Source of the DNA: an uncultured Prevotellaceae bacterium
GTDB lineage: Bacteria > Bacteroidota > Bacteroidia > Bacteroidales > Bacteroidaceae
Assembly: GCA_946410305.1 (NCBI GenBank)
Contig: CAMJZV010000006.1
Span: 1-64,000 of the forward strand
Length of the DNA stretch: 64,000 nucleotides
Direction of reading: 5' to 3'
In this document: positions 33,805-42,487 of the stretch, one piece after another
How the letters are laid out: each line of letters opens with the position of its first letter
How positions within the stretch are numbered: position 1 is the stretch's first letter
Position numbers and translations under genes: made by a program
Notes under the pieces: model-generated
Told to the model about the DNA's origin: nothing
Seen by the model: only the letters and a program-made list of their open reading frames with translations
The model's database searches: none

Positions 33805-34680
33805 ATGGTAAAAAGAAGATGGCATTGCAAGCCAGGTGAACAGCCTACAGAGCTTGACAAACGCATCATGTACTTGGAAAACAAGGGGTGGGAGGTGCCT
33901 ACTCGCGACCTCGTCAAGACCCCCGAACAGATAGAAGGCATACGACGCGCGGCGGTAGTAAACAACGGTGTACTCGACGAGGTTGGCAAACAGATTCGTG
34001 CTGGTATGTCAACCTTGGAGATTGATCGGATATGTCGCGACTACTGCGCGAAGCACGGAGGCATACCTGCCTGTCTGAACTATGATGTGGAGGACGGCGA
34101 GACGCCGCCATTCCCCATGAGTGTCTGCACCAGTATCAACGAGGTGGTGTGTCACGGTATTCCTAAGGCGGAGGATGTTTTGGAGGAGGGCGACATCATC
34201 AATGTCGACTTCACCACGATTCTCGACGGCTATTATGCTGACGCCTCGCGTATGTATATAATAGGTAAGACCACTCCTGAAAAGGAACAGCTAGTGCGCG
34301 TCACCAAAGAGTGCCTGGAGATTGGTATGGAGGCTGCAAAGCCCTGGCATGGTGTCAACGAGATTGGCAAGGCCATCCAGAAGCACGCCAACAAATACCA
34401 CTATGGTGTGGTACGTGACCTGTGTGGTCATGGGGTAGGCTGCCATTTCCACGAAGAGCCGGAGGTGGCCCACTTCGCACAGCGTGGCGAGGGCATGTTG
34501 CTGGTGCCAGGTATGGTGTTCACCATCGAGCCGATGATCAATATGGGTACGTGGCGCGTCTTCGTGGATGCTGACGATCCGTATGGTTGGGAGGTTATCT
34601 CTGAGGACGAGATGCCTAGCGCCCAGTGGGAGCATACCCTGTTGATGACGGAGCACGGTGTGGAGATATTGTCTTATTAA
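33805..34680 (+). CDS. map: Type I methionine aminopeptidase
   Basis: A 291-aa metallopeptidase that removes the initiator Met. Metal ligands are in INVDFTTILDGYYADASR (two Asp), HGVGCHFHEEPEV (His), FTIEPMINMG (Glu) and AQWEHTLLMT (Glu). The N-terminus MVKRRWHCKPGEQPTELDKR plus a further ~20 residues is a Bacteroidota-type extension ahead of the catalytic domain. Start chosen by the -7 box placed just upstream. It is 32 bp ahead of tsaD, separated by an octamer array (34686-34717). Confidence 0.96.
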   Translation: MVKRRWHCKPGEQPTELDKRIMYLENKGWEVPTRDLVKTPEQIEGIRRAAVVNNGVLDEVGKQIRAGMSTLEIDRICRDYCAKHGGIPACLNYDVEDGETPPFPMSVCTSINEVVCHGIPKAEDVLEEGDIINVDFTTILDGYYADASRMYIIGKTTPEKEQLVRVTKECLEIGMEAAKPWHGVNEIGKAIQKHANKYHYGVVRDLCGHGVGCHFHEEPEVAHFAQRGEGMLLVPGMVFTIEPMINMGTWRVFVDADDPYGWEVISEDEMPSAQWEHTLLMTEHGVEILSY

Positions 34681-34685
34681 AATTC

Positions 34686-34717
34686 GTAATAACGTTATAA
34701 CGTGATAACGAAATGAC
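34686..34717 (+). repeat. Octanucleotide array between map and tsaD
   Basis: GTAATAAC, GTTATAAC, GTGATAAC and GAAATGAC, an 8-bp period. The tsaD start codon ATG (34713) lies inside the last unit. Confidence 0.75.
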
Positions 34718-35753
34718 GAAGGATATATATATATTAGGTATAGAGTCGAGTTGCGACGACACGAGTGCTGCGGTGCTGAAGAATGGCGTGCTGCTGTCGA
34801 ATGTGACGGCGTCGCAGGCTGTCCATGAGTCGTATGGCGGCGTGGTGCCTGAGCTGGCATCAAGAGCACACCAGCAGAATGTGGTGCCTGTGGTACATGA
34901 GGCTATCAAGCGTGCGGGCATCCAGAAGGAACAGCTGAGTGCTGTGGCCTTTACGCGTGGTCCAGGACTGATGGGCTCGCTGCTCGTAGGTGTCAACTTC
35001 GCCAAGGGTTTTGCCCGTTCGCTGGGTGTTCCCTTGATAGATGTCAACCACCTGCAGGGTCACGTGATGGCACACTTCATCAAGGAGATTTGTCCCGACG
35101 GAGAACCGTCGGGTACAGTGCCTCCGCTGCCGTTCCTCTGTCTGTTGGTCAGTGGCGGTAACTCGCAGATTGTCAAGGTGAACGCCTACAACGATATGGA
35201 GGTACTGGGACAGACCATTGACGATGCTGCTGGTGAGGCTATCGACAAGTGTTCGAAGGTGATGGGACTGGGGTATCCTGGTGGTCCTATCATCGACCGT
35301 CTGGCGCGTCAGGGCAATCCGAAGGCCTACCAGTTCTCTGAGCCACATATTCCTGGACTGGACTACAGCTTCTCTGGACTGAAGACCTCGTTCCTCTATA
35401 ATATGCGTAAGTGGGTGGAGGAAGATCCTGACTTCATTGAGCATCACAAGGAGGACATTGCTGCCTCGCTGGAATGGACCATCGTAGACATCCTGATGAA
35501 GAAGCTGAAACTGGCTGTGAAACAGACAGGTATCAAGCATGTGGCAGTGGCTGGTGGTGTGAGTGCCAACAACGGACTGCGCAATGCCTTCTACGACCAC
35601 GCCAAGCGCTACGGCTGGACGGTTTATATTCCCAAGTTCAGCTATACCACCGACAATGCTGCCATGATTGGCATCGTGGGCTACTATAAGTTCCTGGACA
35701 AGGAGTTCTGTGATATCAATGCCCCTGCATTCTCAAGAGTAACGTTTAAATGA
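34713..35753 (+). CDS. tsaD: tRNA N6-adenosine threonylcarbamoyltransferase
   Basis: A 346-aa ASKHA-fold enzyme that adds the threonylcarbamoyl group to A37 of ANN-decoding tRNAs (t6A). Family signatures: YILGIESSCDDTSAAV at the start, VNHLQGHVMAHF with the metal-binding His pair, LLVSGGNSQI, and AVAGGVSANNGLR. Works with TsaB, TsaC and TsaE, none of which is in the window. Co-directional with map and the CinA-like gene. Confidence 0.97.
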   Translation: MTKDIYILGIESSCDDTSAAVLKNGVLLSNVTASQAVHESYGGVVPELASRAHQQNVVPVVHEAIKRAGIQKEQLSAVAFTRGPGLMGSLLVGVNFAKGFARSLGVPLIDVNHLQGHVMAHFIKEICPDGEPSGTVPPLPFLCLLVSGGNSQIVKVNAYNDMEVLGQTIDDAAGEAIDKCSKVMGLGYPGGPIIDRLARQGNPKAYQFSEPHIPGLDYSFSGLKTSFLYNMRKWVEEDPDFIEHHKEDIAASLEWTIVDILMKKLKLAVKQTGIKHVAVAGGVSANNGLRNAFYDHAKRYGWTVYIPKFSYTTDNAAMIGIVGYYKFLDKEFCDINAPAFSRVTFK

Positions 35754-35758
35754 TTGGT

Positions 35759-35814
35759 CATTGAACATTGATCATTATGCATTAAGCATTAAGCTTTAAG
35801 AATTAAGAATTAAT
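35759..35814 (+). repeat. Heptanucleotide array CATTAAG-type x8 before the CinA-like gene
   Basis: CATTGAA, CATTGAT, CATTATG, CATTAAG, CATTAAG, CTTTAAG, AATTAAG and AATTAAT, 56 bp with a strict 7-bp period. It fills the gap between tsaD (stop at 35753) and the next start (35818), leaving no separate ribosome-binding site. Confidence 0.92.
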
Positions 35815-35817
35815 AAT

Positions 35818-36327
35818 ATGGATTTTGAAAGCAAGATTATCAGCAGAGAGATTAGCCAACTGCTGTGGGAGATGGAGAAAACAGTAGGTACTGCCGAGAG
35901 CTGTACGGGTGGTCGCATCGCTGAGGCAATCATTGCCGTGCCTGGTGCGTCGAAATACTTCAAGGGTGGCATCATCTCGTATGTTGATGAAACCAAGGAG
36001 TCGCTGTTAGGTGTTGATCCTCAGGTGATTGCTGAGAATACGGCTGTTTGTGAGGAGGTTGCCAAGCAGATGGTAAAGGGAGCCTGCAAGGCGCTGAATA
36101 CGGACTTTGCACTGGCTTCAACAGGATATGCTGGCCCTACGGGCGGTCCTAAGGACATCCCCATCGGTACCATTTGGCTGGCTTGTGGTACTCCTGAGAA
36201 GCAGGTGACGATGTTGGTTCAAGAGGATCACGGACGCGACATTAACCTGGCTATTGCAACCAATAAAGTGATGCAATTGTTCCTCGATTTCCTCAAAAGT
36301 GAGGACAAAACAGAGGTGGAAGGTTAA
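35818..36327 (+). CDS. pncC: CinA C-terminal family nicotinamide-nucleotide amidohydrolase
   Basis: A 169-aa stand-alone PncC domain (CinA C-terminal). It deamidates nicotinamide mononucleotide to nicotinic acid mononucleotide in NAD salvage. TVGTAESCTGGRIAEAI with the catalytic Ser, then FKGGIISYVDETKESLLGV, then ASTGYAGPTGGPKDIPIGTI are the three family blocks. No CinA N-terminal COG1058 domain. The start codon abuts the heptamer array. Confidence 0.92.
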   Translation: MDFESKIISREISQLLWEMEKTVGTAESCTGGRIAEAIIAVPGASKYFKGGIISYVDETKESLLGVDPQVIAENTAVCEEVAKQMVKGACKALNTDFALASTGYAGPTGGPKDIPIGTIWLACGTPEKQVTMLVQEDHGRDINLAIATNKVMQLFLDFLKSEDKTEVEG

Positions 36328-36350
36328 AAAACATTAAGAATTGGCTAAAT

Positions 36351-36378
36351 CTTTAATTTTTAATGTTTAATCTTTAAT
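36351..36378 (+). repeat. Heptanucleotide array NTTTAAT x4 upstream of rpmB
   Basis: CTTTAAT, TTTTAAT, GTTTAAT and CTTTAAT, 9 bp upstream of the rpmB -7 box (36387-36394). It occupies the -33 region. Confidence 0.85.
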
Positions 36379-36386
36379 TTTATTTG

Positions 36387-36394
36387 TACCTTTG
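36387..36394 (+). promoter_or_regulatory. -7 box (TACCTTTG) of the rpmB operon
   Basis: TACCTTTGCA, 51 bp upstream of rpmB. A -33 TTTG is not found; its place is taken by a TTTAAT heptamer array. Confidence 0.65.
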
Positions 36395-36445
36395 CACCCT
36401 GTTTGGAGTAAGTTATATTTAAGTAACAAGAAAAAATAGATAGAA

Positions 36446-36709
36446 ATGTCTAAGATTTGTCAGATTACGGGAAAGAAGGCACAGATTGGTAATAACGTGT
36501 CTCACTCAAAGCATCGCACAAAGCGCAGCTTTGATGTAAACCTGTTCAGCAAGAAGTTCTACTATGTAGAGGAGGCTTGCTGGATTCAGTTGAAGATCAG
36601 CGCCGCTGGTCTGCGTATGATTAATAAGGTAGGTCTGGACGCTGCCCTGAAGCAGGCTGTTGCTAAAGGTTATGTAGACTGGAAGGACATTAAAGTAATA
36701 GGAGACTAA
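36446..36709 (+). CDS. rpmB: 50S ribosomal protein bL28
   Basis: An 87-aa ribosomal protein. [20 protein letters not shown] and the basic SKHRTKRSF stretch are characteristic, as is the C-terminal half with [18 protein letters not shown]. First of three small ribosome-related genes in one operon (5 and 13 bp gaps), ended by the terminator at 37136-37172. Confidence 0.97.
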   Translation: MSKICQITGKKAQIGNNVSHSKHRTKRSFDVNLFSKKFYYVEEACWIQLKISAAGLRMINKVGLDAALKQAVAKGYVDWKDIKVIGD

Positions 36710-36714
36710 TAACT

Positions 36715-36906
36715 ATGGCAGGTAAGAAAGCTAAGGGTAACCGTGTACAGGTGATTCTGGAGTGCACTGAGATGAAGGAGAGTGGACTGCCCGGAACAAG
36801 CCGTTATATCACGACTAAGAATCGTAAGAATACCCCTGAGAGAATGGAACTCATGAAGTATAACCCCATCCTGAAGAAGATGACTCTTCACAAGGAGATT
36901 AAATAA
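36715..36906 (+). CDS. rpmG: 50S ribosomal protein bL33
   Basis: A 63-aa ribosomal protein: [40 protein letters not shown], and [16 protein letters not shown]. The zinc-ribbon cysteines of C+ type bL33 are absent (only one Cys), so it is the C-minus form. Second gene of the rpmB operon. Confidence 0.96.
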   Translation: MAGKKAKGNRVQVILECTEMKESGLPGTSRYITTKNRKNTPERMELMKYNPILKKMTLHKEIK

Positions 36907-36919
36907 TCAAACGTAGAGC

Positions 36920-37078
36920 ATGGCAAAGAAAACCGTCGCTACCCTCCACGAAGGCTCAAAGGATGGTCGCGCTTACACAAAGGTTATCAAGATGGTAAAG
37001 AGCCCTAAGACTGGTGCTTACATCTTCGACGAGCAGATGGTTCCCAACGAGGCCGTTAAGGACTTCTTCAAGAACTAA
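36920..37078 (+). CDS. DUF4295 small ribosome-associated protein
   Basis: A 52-aa basic protein, MAKKTVATLHEGSKDGRAYT followed by KVIKMVKSPKTGAYIFDEQM and VPNEAVKDFFKN. It matches DUF4295 (PF14128), always found after rpmG in Bacteroidota. As I recall, a Flavobacterium ribosome structure identified it as a phylum-specific large-subunit protein named bL38. It starts 13 bp after rpmG and is the last gene before the terminator. Confidence 0.9.
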   Translation: MAKKTVATLHEGSKDGRAYTKVIKMVKSPKTGAYIFDEQMVPNEAVKDFFKN

Positions 37079-37135
37079 TAAAGTTGCTGCTGTCAAGTTG
37101 ACGTAAGACAGATTATACGATTGAAATATGATGAT

Positions 37136-37172
37136 AAGGTTGCAAAAAATGTTTTGCGACCTTATTTTTTTT
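37136..37172 (+). terminator. Rho-independent terminator of the rpmB operon
   Basis: AAGGTTGCAAAA (37136-37147) pairs with TTTTGCGACCTT (37152-37163) with one G-U pair, followed by ATTTTTTTT. Confidence 0.93.
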
Positions 37173-37179
37173 GAAATAG

Positions 37180-37211
37180 TTTGTGTTTTCCGAAAAATAT
37201 AGCTAACTTTG
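37180..37211 (+). promoter_or_regulatory. -33/-7 promoter of the histidine-kinase-like gene
   Basis: TTTG at 37180-37183 and TAACTTTG at 37204-37211, 20 bp apart, then CA. The chosen ATG (37247) is 35 bp further on. Confidence 0.75.
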
Positions 37212-37246
37212 CAAGATTGAATAGAAACAAGTATCAAAATACAGAT

Positions 37247-38755
37247 ATGAACAGGAAATTTCTTTTCTTTTTGATGGCACTGGTTCTTGGCTGTGGAGCA
37301 GTCTATGCTGAGGAAGTGCAGAAGAGTGAGTTACAACAGCGAGCAGAGGCTATTGATGTTAATCAGAACATTGCGAGTGCCCGTTCTATGTATATTCATG
37401 CCTTCAATGACTATATCAACAAAGGCCAGATTCGACAAGCAGCAGAATGTGGCGCCAAGGCTACAGCATTGTATTACAAGGAAAACTACTGGAAAGAGGC
37501 TTTCGACTTGCTTCGCCGCATTGATCAGGGCATTATTGCTGATGCTAAGTCTTCGACTCTTGAGAAGGCTGCTGCCCACTATGTGGTCAGCCGTGAGCGT
37601 ATGTTGATGTATATGAAGTTGCGCAAGCCCGCTAAAGCCATGGACTACCTGAAAATTATGGAAAATCAGGCCAACCTCTCGGGTGAAGAGAAGTTGAAGG
37701 ACGACTTGCTTTACAACAAAGCTATCTATTACTACACCTTTGGTCAGAATGCAGAGGGCAATGCAGTCTTCAAGGAGATGGCTGACAAACTTACCAAGCA
37801 AAAGGAGTATGGCAAGGTTGACGAGGTGTATCAGACATTGATAGCCAATGGTCGCAAGAGCAACAGTGTCAGTCTTGTAGCACAGTCGTACAAGGGTTAT
37901 ATGGCCTGGAAAGACTCTACCACCGCATTGAAGTATGCAGACCAGATAGCAGACCTGAAACGGCAGATTGGCGACAATGAACAGTCTATCGCAGAGAAAG
38001 ACAGTTCGCTGACAGCCCGCATGGGATTCATCGTTGCGCTGGGTATCTTGGCAGGCATCTTGGCAGCCGCCCTGATTGTTGGTGGCGCCATCCTGTTGCG
38101 TTACATCCTGTTGACGCGTAAGCAGCAGAAGAACATTCAACTGCTGACAGACAGCAATGCGCTGAAGGCAAAGTTTATCAGCAATATTGCTGCTCAGCTG
38201 CAGCCCACCTTCCAAAAACTCGACAGTCGTAATCCGGAGGTGAAGGCGCTGATAGATTTCTCTGATCATATACAGACACTCTCGCAGTTGGAGAACTCTA
38301 TGGATGAAGTAGTAGAACTTGAAGAAACGCAGATTCCTCCTTTCTGCGAGGGGCTGATGAACCAGATTCGCGACAAGGTGAAGAAAGACGTTGTGCTGCA
38401 TGTCAATGCACCTAAGATGAGTGCCGACATCAATAAGACGTACGTGTCGCATCTGTTGTTGCATCTGCTGAACAATGCAGCAGAGTACACTCCCGAAGAG
38501 GGTACCATCTCGCTGGAGTTCAAGAAACGCAGCGCTCATACTCTGCAGTTCCTGGTGTCAAACACGGGTTCGACCATTCCCGAAGAGAAGCGTGACGACA
38601 TCTTCAAACCTTTCCTCGAAATCCGCGACCTCACCAAGGGCGACGGATTGGGACTACCCATCTGTAAGCAGATGGCGCTGAAGATGAATGGCGATCTGGA
38701 GATAGATCCTGAATTTACGAAGGGTGTCCGCTTCGTGCTGGAGTTGCACGTATAA
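37247..38755 (+). CDS. Sensor histidine-kinase-like protein lacking the phospho-acceptor His
   Basis: A 502-aa membrane protein: signal peptide (1-21), a periplasmic helical TPR-like domain (about 30-250), one TM helix (258-286), then a kinase-like core. Where the H-box should read F-x-x-N-I-x-H-E-L, residues 310-318 are FISNIAAQL, with no His. The N-box (HLLLHLLNNAAEYTP, 402-416) and GDGLGLPIC (465-473) remain, but the D-x-G-x-G box is SNTGSTIP. No response regulator is next to it. Starting earlier would place the ATG upstream of the -7 box. It may bind ATP or regulate another kinase; autophosphorylation is unlikely. Confidence 0.82.
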   Translation: MNRKFLFFLMALVLGCGAVYAEEVQKSELQQRAEAIDVNQNIASARSMYIHAFNDYINKGQIRQAAECGAKATALYYKENYWKEAFDLLRRIDQGIIADAKSSTLEKAAAHYVVSRERMLMYMKLRKPAKAMDYLKIMENQANLSGEEKLKDDLLYNKAIYYYTFGQNAEGNAVFKEMADKLTKQKEYGKVDEVYQTLIANGRKSNSVSLVAQSYKGYMAWKDSTTALKYADQIADLKRQIGDNEQSIAEKDSSLTARMGFIVALGILAGILAAALIVGGAILLRYILLTRKQQKNIQLLTDSNALKAKFISNIAAQLQPTFQKLDSRNPEVKALIDFSDHIQTLSQLENSMDEVVELEETQIPPFCEGLMNQIRDKVKKDVVLHVNAPKMSADINKTYVSHLLLHLLNNAAEYTPEEGTISLEFKKRSAHTLQFLVSNTGSTIPEEKRDDIFKPFLEIRDLTKGDGLGLPICKQMALKMNGDLEIDPEFTKGVRFVLELHV

Positions 38756-38763
38756 TGATATAT

Positions 38764-38784
38764 GATGTAAGAAGGAAGATGTAA
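38764..38784 (+). repeat. Heptanucleotide array GATGTAA x3 before ftsY
   Basis: GATGTAA, GAAGGAA and GATGTAA run straight into the ftsY start (ATG at 38786). The middle unit supplies the purine-rich ribosome-binding sequence GAAGGAA. Confidence 0.7.
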
Positions 38785-38785
38785 G

Positions 38786-39742
38786 ATGGGTATTTTCGGT
38801 TTTTTTAATAAGGAAAAGAAAGAGACGCTGGATAAAGGGCTGGAGAAGACCAAGACCAGCGTGTTCGACAAGCTGGCACGTGCTATAGCTGGTAAGTCGA
38901 AGGTGGATGACGACGTGCTCGACAATCTAGAGGAGGTGTTGATTACCTCTGACGTAGGTGTGGAGACCACTCTGAAGATTATTGAACGTATTGAGGAACG
39001 TGTTGCTCGCGATAAGTATGTGTCAACCAGTGAGTTGAATGAGATACTGCGTGACGAGATAGCCTCCCTGTTGGCAGAGAACAACTCGGAGGATAACGAC
39101 AACTGGGACCTGCCCAGCGACCACAAACCCTACGTGATTCTGGTGGTAGGTGTCAATGGAGTGGGTAAGACCACAACCATCGGTAAGCTGGCTTGGCAGT
39201 TCAAGCAGGCTGGTAAGAAGGTCTATCTGGGTGCTGCCGATACCTTCCGTGCTGCTGCTGTTGAGCAGATATGCATCTGGGGCGAGCGCGTAGGAGTGCC
39301 CGTCATCAAACAGCAGATGGGGTCTGACCCTGCATCTGTCGCTTTCGATACGTTGCAAAGTGCTAAGGCCAATGGTGCCGACGTGGTACTGATAGATACG
39401 GCAGGTCGTCTGCATAACAAGGTTGGCCTGATGAATGAGCTGAAGAAGATCAAGGACGTCATGAAGAAGGTGATGCCCGAGGCTCCTGACGAGGTAATGC
39501 TAGTACTCGACGGCTCTACTGGTCAGAACGCCTTTGAACAGGCTAAGCAGTTCTCGGCAGTGACCAATATTACCAGTTTGGCAATCACCAAACTCGATGG
39601 TACTGCCAAGGGTGGTGTCGTTATCGGTATTAGCGACCAGCTGAAGGTTCCTGTCAAGTACATCGGACTGGGTGAACGTATGGAAGACCTGCAGTTGTTC
39701 AATAAGCGTCAGTTTGTGGATTCACTGTTTAAGCATGAGTAA
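38786..39742 (+). CDS. ftsY: Signal recognition particle receptor FtsY
   Basis: A 318-aa SRP GTPase that docks ribosome-SRP complexes at the membrane. Short N-terminal A-domain (MGIFGFFNKEKKETLDKGLE), then NG domains with GVNGVGKTTTIGKLA, DTFRAAAVEQ, LIDTAGRLHN, TKLDGTAKGG and KYIGLGERMEDL. The stop overlaps rimO by 8 bp, indicating coupled translation. Confidence 0.97.
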   Translation: MGIFGFFNKEKKETLDKGLEKTKTSVFDKLARAIAGKSKVDDDVLDNLEEVLITSDVGVETTLKIIERIEERVARDKYVSTSELNEILRDEIASLLAENNSEDNDNWDLPSDHKPYVILVVGVNGVGKTTTIGKLAWQFKQAGKKVYLGAADTFRAAAVEQICIWGERVGVPVIKQQMGSDPASVAFDTLQSAKANGADVVLIDTAGRLHNKVGLMNELKKIKDVMKKVMPEAPDEVMLVLDGSTGQNAFEQAKQFSAVTNITSLAITKLDGTAKGGVVIGISDQLKVPVKYIGLGERMEDLQLFNKRQFVDSLFKHE

Positions 39743-41033
39743 GAAGCCGACCATAGATTTCATCTCTTTAGGTTGTTCCAAGAATCTGGTGGACTCGGAG
39801 ACCCTGATGGGACTCTTCGAGGCCAATGGCTATCATGTCACTCACGACTCGGACAATCCGACGGGTGACATCGCTGTTGTCAATACCTGTGGATTTATAG
39901 AGGATGCCAAACAGGAAAGCATCGATACCATCTTAGAACTTGCACAAGCCAAGGAAGAAGGTCGTCTGAAGAAACTCTATGTGATGGGCTGTCTGTCAGA
40001 GCGCTATCTGTCTGATCTGGAAGCTGAGATTCCTGAGGTTGACGGTTGGTATGGTAAGTTCAATTATAAGCAGCTGCTAGCAGATCTAGAGAAACAAGAT
40101 AATCTAGAGAAAGCCCACCGCCATATCACGACGCCTAAGCATTATGCTTATCTGAAGATAGCCGAGGGCTGTGACCGCCATTGTGCCTACTGTGCTATAC
40201 CTATTATTACGGGTAAGCATCAGAGTCGTCCGATGGCTGAGATTCTCGACGAGGTGCGTTGGCTGGTCAGTCAGGGTACGAAGGAGTTCCAGGTAATTGC
40301 ACAGGAGCTGACCTATTATGGTGTGGATCTCGATGGCAAGCAACATATTGCTGAACTTATAGAGAAGATGGCTGAGATAGAGGGGGTTGAGTGGATACGT
40401 CTGCACTATGCTTATCCGACTCATTTCCCTTGGGACTTGTTGCGTGTTATGCGCGAGAAAAAGAATGTCTGCAACTATCTGGACATCGCCCTGCAGCATA
40501 TCAGCGACCACATGCTTGACCGCATGAAGCGTCATGTGACCAAGGAAGAAACCTATGAGCTGATACGACGCATGCGTCGTGAGGTGCCAGGCATCCATAT
40601 CCGTACCACGTTGATGGTGGGATTCCCCGGTGAGACGGACGACGACTTCCGTGAACTTATTGAGTTTACTAAATGGGCTCGTTTTGAGCGTATGGGAGCC
40701 TTTGCCTATTCAGAGGAGGACGGTACCTACAGTGCCAAACATTATGAAGACGATGTGCCTGCTGATGTCAAGCAGAAAAGATTAGACAAACTGATGCGTG
40801 TACAACAGAATATCAGTGCTGAGCTGGAGGCTGAGAAGGTGGGTAGTGTGATGCGCGTCATCATAGACCGTCAGGAGGGTGACTGGTATGTAGGACGTAC
40901 TGAGTTCTGTTCGCCAGAGGTAGACCCGGAGGTGTTGATATCTGCTGACGAGCAGCTAACCATTGGAGAGTTTTATGATGTCCGCATTACGGACGCAGAA
41001 GAATTTGACTTATATGCCACGACAAAGATATGA
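39735..41033 (+). CDS. rimO: Ribosomal protein uS12 methylthiotransferase RimO
   Basis: A 432-aa radical SAM enzyme that methylthiolates Asp88 of ribosomal protein uS12. The N-terminal MTTase domain starts FISLGCSKNLVDSE, the radical SAM cluster is CDRHCAYC, and a TRAM domain ends the protein. MSKKPTID at 39735 is the start; the frame is open upstream only inside ftsY. Its stop overlaps the HU gene start (ATGA). Confidence 0.95.
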   Translation: MSKKPTIDFISLGCSKNLVDSETLMGLFEANGYHVTHDSDNPTGDIAVVNTCGFIEDAKQESIDTILELAQAKEEGRLKKLYVMGCLSERYLSDLEAEIPEVDGWYGKFNYKQLLADLEKQDNLEKAHRHITTPKHYAYLKIAEGCDRHCAYCAIPIITGKHQSRPMAEILDEVRWLVSQGTKEFQVIAQELTYYGVDLDGKQHIAELIEKMAEIEGVEWIRLHYAYPTHFPWDLLRVMREKKNVCNYLDIALQHISDHMLDRMKRHVTKEETYELIRRMRREVPGIHIRTTLMVGFPGETDDDFRELIEFTKWARFERMGAFAYSEEDGTYSAKHYEDDVPADVKQKRLDKLMRVQQNISAELEAEKVGSVMRVIIDRQEGDWYVGRTEFCSPEVDPEVLISADEQLTIGEFYDVRITDAEEFDLYATTKI

Positions 41034-41311
41034 ATAACAAGGAATTTATAGCAGAATTGGCTGAGCGTACGGGGTATAGCCCCAAGGATACTCAGAAGTT
41101 GGCAGGTAACCTGATTGATGCCATGGGTGATGCCTTTCAGGAGGATAATTCCATATTAGTACCTAACTTTGGAGTCTTTGAAACCAAGAAGAAAATGGAG
41201 CGTATCATGGTGAATCCTGCTACAGGACAGCGCATGCTGGTTCCTCCCAAACTCGTGCTTAGTTTCAAGCCTAACCAGACGTGGAAAGATAAACTGAAAG
41301 GAGGACAGTAA
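41030..41311 (+). CDS. HU-family DNA-binding protein
   Basis: A 93-aa HU/IHF-fold protein: helical N-terminus NKEFIAELAERTGYSPKDTQ, then beta-arm region VPNFGVFETKKKMERIMVNP, ATGQRMLVPPKLVLSFKPNQ. Proline at the arm tip is replaced by the MVNPATGQRM form common in divergent HUs. It sits 3 bp before a longer HU-containing gene. The pair may form a heterodimer in which only one subunit is membrane-bound. Confidence 0.9.
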   Translation: MNNKEFIAELAERTGYSPKDTQKLAGNLIDAMGDAFQEDNSILVPNFGVFETKKKMERIMVNPATGQRMLVPPKLVLSFKPNQTWKDKLKGGQ

Positions 41312-41314
41312 GCT

Positions 41315-42463
41315 ATGGGAAAACTAACAATACAGGAGATTGCAAAAATCTTGACAGAGAAGAACGGCTTGGAGCCACGTGAGGCCAGCCGCTTTGCTGC
41401 TGAGATGTTCTCTGTTATTCTCCAAAAGTTACAAGAGGGGGATACTGTCAAGGTAAAAGGACTGGGTACCTTCAAAATTATCAATGTTGAGGCCCGCGAG
41501 AGTGTTAGTGTTCGCACGGGAGAGCGTGTCGTCATTGATAGTCATGCAAAGGTGACCTTTACGCCGGATACTATCATGCGAGAGCTGGTTAACAAGCCCT
41601 TCTCGCAGTTTGAAACCGTAGTACTCAACGATGGCGTAGAGTTTGACGACATCAAGGATGATGTAACTGAAGACGTCGCTGAGGAGCCTTTAGTCGAGGA
41701 GCCCGTAGCCGAACCCATAGTCGTGGAGCCTGTGGCTATTGAGGAACCAGTGGCTAAAGAGCCAGCTATTGAGGAACCTGTTGTTGAGGAACAGCGTGTT
41801 CTTGAGGAGCCCGTTTCTGTTGAAGAACAAGTTCCTGTTGAAGAGGAGCCAGTCCTTGAAGAACCTGCTGTTGAAGAAGTTTCTGAGGATAAAGAGCCTG
41901 CAGAGCTAATTAGCTTTTATGAGGAAGAGAAGCAGGAGTCGGAACGTCATTGGGGCCGTTGGCTGCTGGGTGGTGTAATCGTGCTGATTCTGTTAGTTGG
42001 CACTGCTTTTGGAGGCTATGAATATGGTCGCCAGCAGCAGGTGCTGATTCCTGATACCGTCTTTGTGAGAGACACCGTCTATATGCCTGAGTTGCAAGAC
42101 TCGGCAGAGGTGAAAGAGGCAGAGAAAACTATCATCAACGAGATGAAGACTCCTACTGTAGCCAAGGAAGAACCCAAGGAGGTTTCTAAGGCTGAACCCA
42201 AAGCAGAACCCAAGAAGGAAGAGCTTGACCAGTGGTCTGCTAAGGATGAACGTGTCCGTCTCGGTGCATACCGTATTGTAGGTCTGTCACATGAGGTGAC
42301 TGTGCTGGAAGGTCAGACATTCTATAGCATTTGCCGTGCACATCTTGGACCAGATATGCAGTGCTATGTAGAGGTCTATAACAATCTGCCTCGCAACCCT
42401 CAGATTAAGACTGGTCAGGTGTTGAAAATTCCTAAACTGGAATTGAGAAAGCGACGTAAGTAG
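41315..42463 (+). CDS. HU domain - acidic linker - TM helix - LysM domain protein
   Basis: A 382-aa protein with unusual architecture. Residues 1-95 are an HU-type DNA-binding domain (KLTIQEIAKILTEKNGLEPR, VKGLGTFKIINVEAR, VTFTPDTIMREL). Residues about 117-195 are E-E-P-V-x repeats. TM helix 215-235 (WLLGGVIVLILLVGTAFGGY), a Lys/Glu/Pro linker (265-305), and a LysM-like domain (327-373: HEVTVLEGQTFYSICRAHLG ... NPQIKTGQVLKIP) follow. With the N-terminus in the cytoplasm it could link DNA to peptidoglycan across the inner membrane. It follows an HU gene by 3 bp and ends at a terminator. Confidence 0.88.
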   Translation: MGKLTIQEIAKILTEKNGLEPREASRFAAEMFSVILQKLQEGDTVKVKGLGTFKIINVEARESVSVRTGERVVIDSHAKVTFTPDTIMRELVNKPFSQFETVVLNDGVEFDDIKDDVTEDVAEEPLVEEPVAEPIVVEPVAIEEPVAKEPAIEEPVVEEQRVLEEPVSVEEQVPVEEEPVLEEPAVEEVSEDKEPAELISFYEEEKQESERHWGRWLLGGVIVLILLVGTAFGGYEYGRQQQVLIPDTVFVRDTVYMPELQDSAEVKEAEKTIINEMKTPTVAKEEPKEVSKAEPKAEPKKEELDQWSAKDERVRLGAYRIVGLSHEVTVLEGQTFYSICRAHLGPDMQCYVEVYNNLPRNPQIKTGQVLKIPKLELRKRRK

Positions 42464-42487
42464 AATATAATATTTATAATAGGATTG

